Below are positions 1 to 6,629 of a stretch of 64,000 nucleotides of DNA, in pieces; positions within the stretch are counted from its first letter, which is position 1, and every line of letters starts with the position of its first letter. The stretch is from contig JBEBHJ010000004.1 in the NCBI GenBank assembly GCA_040081075.1, positions 1 through 64,000 on the forward strand. Direction: 5' to 3'. The position numbers and the translations under genes were made by a program. Below the pieces are notes generated by a model, which saw only the letters and a program-made list of their open reading frames with translations, did no database searches and was not told where the DNA came from. This stretch comes from JANJUB01 sp040081075 (GTDB taxonomy: Bacteria; Armatimonadota; Fimbriimonadia; Fimbriimonadales; Fimbriimonadaceae).

Positions 1-96
1 TCACGTGTGGCGCTATTGTAATCCGAGTGCAGATCTCTCATTCACGATTTACCTAACGATTGCGATTTTACTCCTGATTCCAATCTGCGCCATACG
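1..96 (+). repeat. RHS-locus long repeat, copy 1
   Basis: This is the first of four near-identical ~97 bp copies (others at 2090-2185, 2268-2364 and 3598-3692). It begins TCACGTGTGGCGCTATTGTA and ends in GCGCCATACG. In the copy at 2090-2130 the minus strand is the start of the RHS-core reading frame, so the repeat derives from the coding linker just upstream of an RHS core. Copies 1 and 2 are almost identical; copies 3 and 4 share several substitutions. The copies sit at cassette boundaries, as expected of recombination homology in RHS tip exchange. The window starts inside or at the edge of this copy. Confidence 0.85.
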
Positions 97-258
97 GCCA
101 AGGGGCGTCGTATGGCACGAGGTGCGCGGAGCTCACTGAATGATTTACTCCCGATTTCAATCTGCGCCATACTGCCCAAGCGGCATCGTATGGCGCGAAA
201 TGCGCGTAGCTCATTCAAAACGGGGCGGGTGTACGGCGCGAGTGCGCGCACTCACTCA
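87..258. repeat. Cluster of palindromic GCGCCATAC/GTATGGCGC elements
   Basis: Two hairpin-forming units follow the long repeat. GCCATACG (89-96) faces CGTATGGC (109-116), and GCGCCATAC (163-171) faces GTATGGCGC (188-196). Each is followed by a 'cgaggtgcgcggagctca'-like tail, and a third degenerate tail lies at 231-258. Read on the minus strand, this cluster resembles 15507-15640 in the second accessory stretch, including the motif GCGCGCACTCGCGCC and a following TTGAATGAGCT. It is therefore a mobile or recombining intergenic repeat family. No gene is supported in 1-264. Confidence 0.7.
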
Positions 259-264
259 AAGGGA

Positions 265-908
265 TTACCCGCCCATACGCTTAATCTCGGCCCTCGACTC
301 CTTGATGATCTTGTCCCATGATTGAAACTCCATGGTCTCCGGTTCGATGGAGCCCTTGATGCCGAGTTTCTTCACGAAGGGAATCCATGATTCAACCAGC
401 TTCTGGGATTCGCGAGCGGCTTCTGCTCGTCGCACTCCCTTTGATCGTCCAACCTGAGTCGCATAGCAGAACATGATTTGAGCGAACCCGACCCTGGCCT
501 TTAATCCCCCACTATCCGTGATCACGGGGGTTGTGAAGATACGCCTTCGATCATCCGTAACGACCAGAGTTGATCCACCGGTTCCTTGAACGCGATCGAG
601 ACGGGACATTTCTTGTCGGCAAGCTTAAAGCTAGTGCCGATCTGGTCGCGCACGATTACCGTGGATTCATACCATGGCTTCACGAACTTGGTTAGGAACT
701 TGGAGCATGCTCCAGCGCTCACACCTTTTGCTTCTTTCGAAGGGAGAACGCTAAGAAAAAGGCGACCATCGCAGGTTCGCAGAGCCTTATCAAATGCGTC
801 TTGAACCTTGGCATCGGCGGAGGCCTTTTGAAAGCTGATGCCCGGACTCGGCCAAGCAAGGACAAGAAGTAAGGGAACCAATCGAAGCATCTGAGTAATA
901 TATTTCAT
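265..908 (-). pseudogene. Frameshifted secreted protein, paralogue of the gene at 2433-3077
   Basis: Two overlapping minus-strand frames (908 to 522 and 609 to 265) together match the intact 214-residue protein at 2433-3077 along its whole length. The first frame carries the hydrophobic N-terminus and the stretch to CPVSIAFKE; the second carries GGSTLVVTDD through the identical C-terminus AEIKRMGG. Codon comparison shows one missing base near 580-586: GAA ACC GGT in the parental pattern is GAA CCG GTG here. The product would be exported (N-terminal signal-like segment ending near FQKA). Its function is unknown. It may be a true pseudogene or a one-base sequence error. Confidence 0.8.
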
Positions 909-1034
909 TGGCTTGTTGTTCGATTCAGTGGCCTCAATGATATTATTATGACCAGTATCACACTACAGAAATGAGATTCGCTTCTTTGTCTTCCAGACGG
1001 ACTGTGTACTTGTCCTTAACAACAATTTTTTTTG

Positions 1035-1382
1035 TCAAGTGGGATAATCCTCACCCCGTTGTTCTGTAGGGGGCAGCTTGACTTTGTCGCCATTGCGCCT
1101 ATGATGGTCTCGAAGGGTAGTTCCAATCAGAAAGAGCGAGATAACGTTAAGGATAATGAACAGGGCCAAAATGTCAACGAAGTTGTCTTCAAGCATGTTC
1201 TGCCAAATCCAAGGCGATGTCGCTGAGACGCTCGTACCGATGATGATGAGCCAACTAACTACATGAAACTTGAACCTCCGTGATTCTGCCGTGTCCTTAG
1301 CTTCACTGCTCTTGTGCACCCTCAAGTAATGCCATGACAGGAAAGTTCCAATAAGGCAGGGATTTACGAATAATAGAAGCAT
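1035..1382 (-). CDS. Small membrane protein, candidate RHS immunity protein
   Basis: This encodes 115 residues beginning MLLLFVNPCLIGTF. I chose the ATG at 1382, seven bases after the stop of the RHS-tip gene, rather than the longer frame that overlaps that gene. Three to four hydrophobic segments are visible, including FHVVSWLIIIGTSVSA and FVDILALFIILNVISLFLIG, followed by a charged tail. It is weakly similar in layout to the protein at 3110-3508: a GT.L....RV N-terminus, a central W, a shared NVISxF motif, then an arginine-rich C-terminus. Position directly behind an RHS tip is the usual place for the cognate immunity protein, so that role is inferred from context. No named family was recognised. 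Confidence 0.6.
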   Translation of the reverse strand: MLLLFVNPCLIGTFLSWHYLRVHKSSEAKDTAESRRFKFHVVSWLIIIGTSVSATSPWIWQNMLEDNFVDILALFIILNVISLFLIGTTLRDHHRRNGDKVKLPPTEQRGEDYPT

Positions 1383-1389
1383 TCGGTTC

Positions 1390-2130
1390 TCAGAGCCATG
1401 TATGCATCCTTGGGGCCTGCAGGTGCGGAGGGCGCGGTGGCCCTTGAACTCCATAATACTCGCTTGCGAAGCGAGGTCTGTCCTTTTTCTTCACTTTCCT
1501 GTTTGCTCTCCTGAATCTCGGCCCGAACACTTTCTTGTAAGTCATTGACTCGATATCCAGATCAATTACAATGCCGTCCGCGCTCAACGTTCCGTCGTCC
1601 CTAATGAGCGCGTACTGATGAGTATCCATGTTATCCCATGCGGGTTGGGCCCCGGCAATAAAATAGCGCTTGGTGTCTCCGTCCGGATGCTCAACAATTA
1701 CATAGTCAACATCCATCCATGGCACGGTTTTGTGCCCTCCCGGAACTTCAATCCATGTCTGTTCCTCGGTGTCGTCCGTTTCCCCGATAGCGGTCACTCT
1801 GCCTTTGAACGCGGGATCTACAGACAGTGTGAGAGCATCATGACGATCCAGCCCGAAATCATCAAAGAAGCGAACGGGATTATTCCCACAATACGTGTAC
1901 CAGTTGCGCCCGTCTTCCGCCGGGTCTCGGCTCAAAAACCTCCCGGTTGAAGAATCATAGTAACGATGCCCAAGTAGCTTGAGCCCATGATCGGGGTCTT
2001 CTTGGTAACCGAATCCTCCGGCGTTGCGTGAGCTCCGCGCACCTCGCGCCATACGATCTCCTTCCGATGGCTCGCTCGTGCCGATCAGATCACGTGTGGC
2101 GCTATTGTAATCCGAGTGCAGATCTCTCAT
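1390..2130 (-). CDS. Orphan RHS-core fragment with variable C-terminal tip
   Basis: This encodes 246 residues. Residues ~41-94 hold a classic RHS repeat-associated core: GYQEDPDHGLKLLGHRYYD, then STGRFLSRDP, then NPVRFFDDFGL. Residues ~95-246 form a tip of unknown family, acidic in the middle and Lys/Arg-rich near FRRANRKVKKKDRPR. There is no signal, YD-repeat body or shell; the frame simply starts inside the repeat linker at 2130. It is therefore a displaced cassette rather than a full polymorphic toxin. In known RHS systems such tips are silent until recombined onto a full-length gene. The short membrane-protein gene follows at once (1382-1035). Toxin activity is inferred from architecture only. 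Confidence 0.75.
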   Translation of the reverse strand: MRDLHSDYNSATRDLIGTSEPSEGDRMARGARSSRNAGGFGYQEDPDHGLKLLGHRYYDSSTGRFLSRDPAEDGRNWYTYCGNNPVRFFDDFGLDRHDALTLSVDPAFKGRVTAIGETDDTEEQTWIEVPGGHKTVPWMDVDYVIVEHPDGDTKRYFIAGAQPAWDNMDTHQYALIRDDGTLSADGIVIDLDIESMTYKKVFGPRFRRANRKVKKKDRPRFASEYYGVQGPPRPPHLQAPRMHTWL

Positions 2131-2381
2131 TCACGATTTACCTAACGATTGCGATTTTACTCCTGATTCCAATCTGCGCCATACGCCCAGGGGGATCGTA
2201 TTTGCGTGAGCTCCGCGCACCTCGCGCCATACGATCTCCTTCCGATGGCTCGCTCGTGCCGATCAGATCACGTGTGGCGCTATTGTAATCCGAGTGCTGA
2301 TCCCTCATTCACGATTTACCCTAACGATGGCGAGTTTACTCCCGATTCCAATGTGCGCCATACGGGCCAGCCTGCTCCGCC
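2026..2381. repeat. Tandem 178-bp duplication carrying long-repeat copies 2 and 3
   Basis: A unit beginning CGTGAGCTCCGCGCACCTCG at about 2026 begins again at about 2204, a spacing of 178 bp. Each unit runs through CGCCATACGATCTCC, the TCACGTGTGGCG long repeat (2090-2185; 2268-2364), and ends near GCGCCATACG. The first unit overlaps the 5' end of the RHS-core reading frame; the second lies wholly outside it. The second copy has changes shared with the copy at 3598 (GATCCCTC, GTTTACTCCC), so the two units have different histories and recombination between distant copies is likely. Confidence 0.8.
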
Positions 2382-2432
2382 ACCGCGGAGGGGCGTCGTA
2401 TGGCCCGAGGTGCGCGTATCACTCAAAAGGGA

Positions 2433-3077
2433 TTACCCGCCCATCCGCTTAATCTCGGCCCTCGACTCCTTGATGATCTTGTCCCACAATTGAAACTCCA
2501 TGGTCTCCGGTTCGATAGAGCCCCTGATTCCGAGCTTCCTTACAAAAGGAATCCATGATTCAACCAATCTCTGGCATTCACGGGCGATTTCAGATCGTCC
2601 TTTCGCTTTGGATCGCGCAAGCTGAGTTGCATAGCAAAACATGATTTGGGCGAACCCCGCCTTTGCCTTGAGCCCGCCGTTTTCCTTGATCACGGGAGTT
2701 TTGAAAACAATCTTACGAACATCTGTGATCACGAAGGTTGAACCGCCCGTTTCGTTGAATGAGATCGTCACAGGACACTTCCTATCTGCGAGCCTATAAC
2801 TGGTGCCCTTGTGATCGCGGGCGACTACGGTGGATTCGTACCACGGCGTCACAAATTTCGCCAGAAACTTTGAGCACGCTTCGGGGGTCACTCCCTTCGC
2901 CTCTTTCGCCTTCAAAACACTGAGAAACAGGCGACCATTACTGGTTCGCAGAGCCTTGTCAAATGCAATCTGAACCTTCGCTTCAGATGATGCACCTTGA
3001 AAGATGATGCCCGGAGGTGGCCATGTAAGGGCGAGAAGGAGTGAACAGAAACGAAGCGTCCAAGTAATTTGTTTCAT
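2433..3077 (-). CDS. Secreted protein of unknown function (intact paralogue)
   Basis: This encodes 214 residues. The N-terminus (MKQITWTLRFCSLLLALTW, then PPPGIIFQGASSEAK) looks like a signal peptide. Two or three cysteines (ACSKF, KCPVT, MFCYAT) may form disulfides. No catalytic motif or known family was recognised. A second copy with a one-base deletion lies at 265-908, and the C-terminal ~20 residues of the two are identical. It is preceded by the membrane-protein gene at 3508-3110 with a 32-base gap, so the two are probably co-transcribed. Its repeated association with RHS material suggests a role in toxin immunity or delivery, but that is only context. Confidence 0.65.
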   Translation of the reverse strand: MKQITWTLRFCSLLLALTWPPPGIIFQGASSEAKVQIAFDKALRTSNGRLFLSVLKAKEAKGVTPEACSKFLAKFVTPWYESTVVARDHKGTSYRLADRKCPVTISFNETGGSTFVITDVRKIVFKTPVIKENGGLKAKAGFAQIMFCYATQLARSKAKGRSEIARECQRLVESWIPFVRKLGIRGSIEPETMEFQLWDKIIKESRAEIKRMGG

Positions 3078-3109
3078 GGCTAATGTTGAGGGGTTTCCCG
3101 TTTTCTTTC

Positions 3110-3508
3110 TTAAACACTGTTGGCCCTTTCATCCATGTCGGGTCCGAATTCTGCACACAGGCGGTCCTCATCTATCGGCCCACGGTTGGACGCAAGCATC
3201 TGATTCAAATTACCTTGCGCAACAATTCCCACCTCCTGTCGTGGATAGCGCCAATGCCACAACTGGGCGACGAAGATAAAGAAGGAAATGACGTTACACA
3301 CAACCCAGGTGTAAAGCAGGAAAACGGGATCCCCTGAGATATGTGGCGCTAATACTACAGCCAACGTGACGGCCCAGAGCGCGACCTGGGCTCGCAAGAG
3401 CCGGGGATGATGAGATCGGGGCCGTTGCACCCGAACCCAAGCCCCGAGGAGTGTTCCGGCGAAGCTCACGTTAGTCTGAAAGAGGAGGATTACCGCAAGG
3501 GTTTGCAT
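3110..3508 (-). CDS. Small membrane protein, orphan immunity-like
   Basis: This encodes 132 residues with about three membrane segments: an N-terminal one (TLAVILLFQTNVSFAGTLLG), then VALWAVTLAVVLAPHI and FLLYTWVVCNVISFFIFVAQ, followed by a soluble, acidic tail. It shares layout and the NVISFF motif with the protein at 1035-1382. Unlike that one, it has no RHS tip upstream: long-repeat copy 4 and the 21-bp array lie there instead. In RHS loci, immunity genes without toxins are common leftovers of tip exchange. The start could also be further downstream; this one is the longest with a reasonable hydrophobic N-terminus. Confidence 0.6.
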   Translation of the reverse strand: MQTLAVILLFQTNVSFAGTLLGAWVRVQRPRSHHPRLLRAQVALWAVTLAVVLAPHISGDPVFLLYTWVVCNVISFFIFVAQLWHWRYPRQEVGIVAQGNLNQMLASNRGPIDEDRLCAEFGPDMDERANSV

Positions 3509-3597
3509 AATGTCAAGCTCCTATCTGTGCGGTGGAGCACCTTCGGGTCTCTCGCGCCATACGATCTCCCGCTGATGGCTTACACTTGTCGATCAGA

Positions 3598-3692
3598 TCA
3601 CGTGTGGCGCTATTGTAATCCGAGTGCAGATCCCTCATTCACGATTACCTTACGATTGCGAGTTTACTCCCGATTCCAATGTGCGCCATACG
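3598..3692 (+). repeat. RHS-locus long repeat, copy 4
   Basis: This is the fourth copy of the TCACGTGTGGCG repeat. It is preceded by CGCCATACGATCTCC (3549-3570) and followed by GCGCCATACGGCCCAGCCTG and a CATGGCACGAGGTGCGCGGAG tail up to about 3753, the same order as in copies 1-3. A small indel (ACGATTACCTTACG) separates it from copy 3. It marks the distal boundary of the second cassette and abuts the 21-bp-period array. Confidence 0.8.
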
Positions 3693-3770
3693 GCCCAGCC
3701 TGCTCCGACACTGCGGAGGGGCGTCGCATGGCACGAGGTGCGCGGAGCTCCCTCAACGAGCAATCTGTTG

Positions 3771-3917
3771 CGAATCGCGACACAAGTTATTCGAATCGCG
3801 ACGTGTATATCGCGAATCGCGCTGTGAATTTCGCGAATCGCACGAAGAATTTCGCGCATCGCACGGCAAACTATTCGAATCGCACCGAGGATTATTCGAA
3901 AAACTTAGGTTCAGACT
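3771..3917 (+). repeat. 21-bp-period array 1 (core CGAATCGC)
   Basis: There are seven consecutive units at exactly 21 bp: cores begin at 3771, 3792, 3813, 3834, 3855, 3876 and 3897. Six cores read CGAATCGC or CGCATCGC; the last is degenerate (CGAAAAAC). The next base is G or A, and the unit usually ends in a T-rich step before the next core, so the invariant part is ~11 bp and ~9-10 bp vary freely between units. Because 21 is a multiple of three, all plus frames and one minus frame stay open, giving heptapeptide repeats such as NRDTSYS/NRDVYIA/NRAVNFA or, in another frame, ESRRVYR/ESRCEFR. Several unit joins contain the palindrome TTCGCGAA or TCGCGA. Whether it is coding is undecided. Confidence 0.9.
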
Positions 3918-3932
3918 AGCGAAATTTATTGA

Positions 3933-4057
3933 GCGAACCTAATAATTTGGAACAGAGGGCGAGGGGGTTTTGGTTGTTCGCCCAAGCGAAACTGACAATA
4001 CTGGAACTTTTCGAATCAAGCCGTAAGCGAATTCAGGTAACGATTTGTTAGGTTCGC
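3933..4057. other. Intergenic region with a 10-bp inverted repeat
   Basis: Between the 21-bp array and the next gene, GCGAACCTAA (3933-3942) is the exact inverse of TTAGGTTCGC (4048-4057), 105 bp apart. A third partial copy (CTTAGGTTC, 3904-3912) lies in the last array unit. They may bound a mobile fragment or be chance. Nothing else is recognisable here. Confidence 0.4.
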
Positions 4058-4084
4058 GCGTCACATTGGTATTGGGGTTGTGTC

Positions 4085-6121
4085 ATGCTTGGCGTTTTAT
4101 CTTTCTACGTGCTTGGGTTAGCCCAAACCGAAATCACGTTCACGTATACCTGTAAGGCGAAGCCGATTCACGCGGTCCTCGCCGAATTTTCCAAAGAGAC
4201 TGGGATCAAAGTGAAGGCTCGCGCGGTGGGGGAGCGACCGCTTGTGCTGAAGGTGGACAAGATGCATACCCGTCGTTTCCTAGATGAAGTGGCAAAGGTT
4301 GTTCATGGCAAGTGGAAGCAGGATGGCGAGTGGCTGGTTTTAGATCGCGACGGAGACTGGGCCTCACGGTTGCAGATCCTTGGTATTGAGGCGCGCGCAA
4401 AAAGCCTCGAGAGATCCATGGCCGAAAACGTGCGTCTCCTGAGCCAAAGCACGGATTTCAGCGACGGTTCAATCAAGAGCATGATTGCATCGGCCTTAAG
4501 ATCTCGTGACTATTACGTTGCAAATCCGCCGGAAGGTGGTAGCGTTGCGATTCAGGTTGGCGACGGCAAGAACCCATGCAGCTACTTCCTGCTTGAAGCG
4601 ATGAAAAAGCTTTCACCCAAGGAACTTGCCTCGCTTGGACCCAACGAGATGAAGGTGTATTCGAGTGCACCAAATAGATTTCAATACGCCTTGCCCTACC
4701 GGCCAGAAGCTTCTGGGCAATACCTTGCGGCTAGGGAAAAGCTCGCTACGGTGATGAAGAAACTGCCGCCTAGCGATCTGTTCACTTATTACGTCGGCAA
4801 TTCCTATTCGGGGCCGGGGCAGAAAGCGAAGGGGAAATACGCAAAGTTCTTGCTGCGTGCACGAAATCTGTATCAAAACTACATCTATCTGGACCTGTTT
4901 GTCGTTAGCGAATCCGGCGAAGTGCTTGATCAGCTTAGCATGGGCGTTACACCGCAGCCGATGGCTCACGATCACGGATTTCGACCGACGACAGTAACCC
5001 TCTCGCCAGAATCTTGGGATCTGGTTCAAGCGCTTCGATTTGACTACTCGGACCCAAGCGGATCGATTTTTCCGGTGGCGAATTGGACGGCTCCGAAGCT
5101 CAGCTCTCGCGCTAAGGAAATTCTACTGAGCCCCGAGAGTCATGAGCCACTTAGCTATCACGTCTCCGAAGTCTTGCTCGCCTTTGCCACGAACGCAGGT
5201 AAGCAACTGATCGCAGCCCCGCCTGATAACATGGTTCCACTGGTCGCCTCGTGGTTCCCCCAATCCAAAGGGACCGCCTACCCGAGCAACTTCAATGTGG
5301 CTGGTGCGGATTACGAAGTAGAGTCGGACTTAATCGAGATAAGTGCCAACGGTATCTACGGGAGCTCAGAGGTTTCCCGCCCTGCGCTAGGAACTCTCAT
5401 GCGCCAAATGCACAGTCAGGGATATGCGAACTTCTCCGACCTAGAAGAGTTCACGGAGAAGTCGGGAGCGTTCGGTTCAATTCAAGGCGGTGGTCTTGAT
5501 GCTTCATACGTAGGTTCAGTCAATAGTCGGCTAATCAGTATGTTGGGCGGCATCACGCCGACCGCATTCATGGCCCACAAGGGGCTAGGGGTAAGAAAGA
5601 TGCCCGTGGGGAAAGTGACAGTGTCACCCAGTGCCTCGTGGCCTAAGGAACTCGTTCCTGCGGTCTATCGGCAGATTTTGAGGAACATGGGCGGGGCCTA
5701 CTTTCCCGGAACGACCGAAATTGATCATCAAGAAATTACGGAAGTGTTAGGGAAACTGGACACTACCCAACTCCAAATGAAGGTAAGTCGCCAGTTGATA
5801 GATCTAGCATTCGCAACGGACGAGAGAGGAAATCACGCGTTCTTGCCCGCATACTCGGTTGTCGCGATGAAAACAAAATACAAGACCTATCGTATGGCCA
5901 AAGGCACGTCTGACCATATGATTCCCACGATCGGAGAGGCCGAGCTCTCTCCGATTGGCTATCTCCAAGATGTACAGATCGTGGGCACCAAAGAACTAAC
6001 CTTCGATGAACTACCGAAAGACTTCATAAAGCAAGCCGGTCAGTCGCTCCGCGTTACGAACAGCCAGCAGTTTAGCCCGCGAGATTCGGGTTATCGTCCG
6101 CGCATCCCGCCCTCGCCCTAA
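4085..6121 (+). CDS. Large secreted protein with N-terminal STN-like domain
   Basis: This encodes 678 residues. The N-terminus (MLGVLSFYVLGLAQ) is a short signal-like segment. Residues ~15-95 resemble the STN/secretin N-terminal fold: 'F.Y.CKAKPIHAVLAEFSKETGIKVK', then LVLKVDKMHTRRFLDEVAK, ending in a 'gewlvldrdg' strand. Such domains occur in secretins, TonB receptors and their regulators. The remaining ~580 residues match nothing I know. A GGGTTG run before the ATG may act as ribosome binding site. It runs convergently into the broken pilin gene with one base between the stop codons. Extracytoplasmic location is inferred. Confidence 0.7.
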   Translation: MLGVLSFYVLGLAQTEITFTYTCKAKPIHAVLAEFSKETGIKVKARAVGERPLVLKVDKMHTRRFLDEVAKVVHGKWKQDGEWLVLDRDGDWASRLQILGIEARAKSLERSMAENVRLLSQSTDFSDGSIKSMIASALRSRDYYVANPPEGGSVAIQVGDGKNPCSYFLLEAMKKLSPKELASLGPNEMKVYSSAPNRFQYALPYRPEASGQYLAAREKLATVMKKLPPSDLFTYYVGNSYSGPGQKAKGKYAKFLLRARNLYQNYIYLDLFVVSESGEVLDQLSMGVTPQPMAHDHGFRPTTVTLSPESWDLVQALRFDYSDPSGSIFPVANWTAPKLSSRAKEILLSPESHEPLSYHVSEVLLAFATNAGKQLIAAPPDNMVPLVASWFPQSKGTAYPSNFNVAGADYEVESDLIEISANGIYGSSEVSRPALGTLMRQMHSQGYANFSDLEEFTEKSGAFGSIQGGGLDASYVGSVNSRLISMLGGITPTAFMAHKGLGVRKMPVGKVTVSPSASWPKELVPAVYRQILRNMGGAYFPGTTEIDHQEITEVLGKLDTTQLQMKVSRQLIDLAFATDERGNHAFLPAYSVVAMKTKYKTYRMAKGTSDHMIPTIGEAELSPIGYLQDVQIVGTKELTFDELPKDFIKQAGQSLRVTNSQQFSPRDSGYRPRIPPSP

Positions 6122-6122
6122 C

Positions 6123-6596
6123 TCACCAAGTTCGATACTGAGTTCCATCGGAGCCGCGCTCGGCGGATGGATAATAGAAGTAGTGTTTGTTAAAGTTCTG
6201 GTTTGAGAGGTGAGTCCACGCTGTTGCCGCGTCGCCTCCACCAGTTACATATCGGTTGGTTCCCAAGATTGGGTTAACCGGCACGGAGGATAAGTAAGGT
6301 CCGCGCCAGGTTGAAGCAACCAACGGTTATTGAGTCCAGTTCGTGCCCATCGGGCCGCGTACCCAACCGGTGGCCGGTGGAGTAGCACTCGCAAGAAAGG
6401 GTAAGTCAACTGTTTGCCCCGTATCGGTTTCGCAACGATCGCCGGCTTCGCGAATCAGCTTAAGATTAGCCCGAAGGCTCGCCTCTTTGCTTTGCTTAGT
6501 TGAGCTTGAGAATTTAGGAATGGCAAGGGCGGCAAAGATGGCAATGATAATAATGACGATGAGTAGCTCAACCAAAGTAAAAGCCATGCGCTTCAT
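6123..6596 (-). pseudogene. Type IV pilin-like protein interrupted by an in-frame stop
   Basis: The first part (6596-6327, 89 codons) starts MKRMAFTLVELLIVIIIIAI, a class III prepilin signal: cleavage would follow Ala5, with Phe at +1 and Glu at +5, then a hydrophobic helix. It stops at TAA (6329-6327) after GTNWTQ. The same frame continues without another stop to the TGA at 6125-6123, and the continuation encodes WRGPYLSSVPVNPILGTNRY, the typical GWRGPYL..VP.NP segment of pseudopilins. A single C-to-T change (CAA to TAA) would explain it. An undamaged protein would be ~157 residues. It lies 33 bases downstream of the GH172-like gene. The alternatives are a sequencing error or a truncated but stable pilin. 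Confidence 0.8.
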
Positions 6597-6629
6597 CCCA
6601 TGTCAATTATCGGCACATGATGGTTGCGG

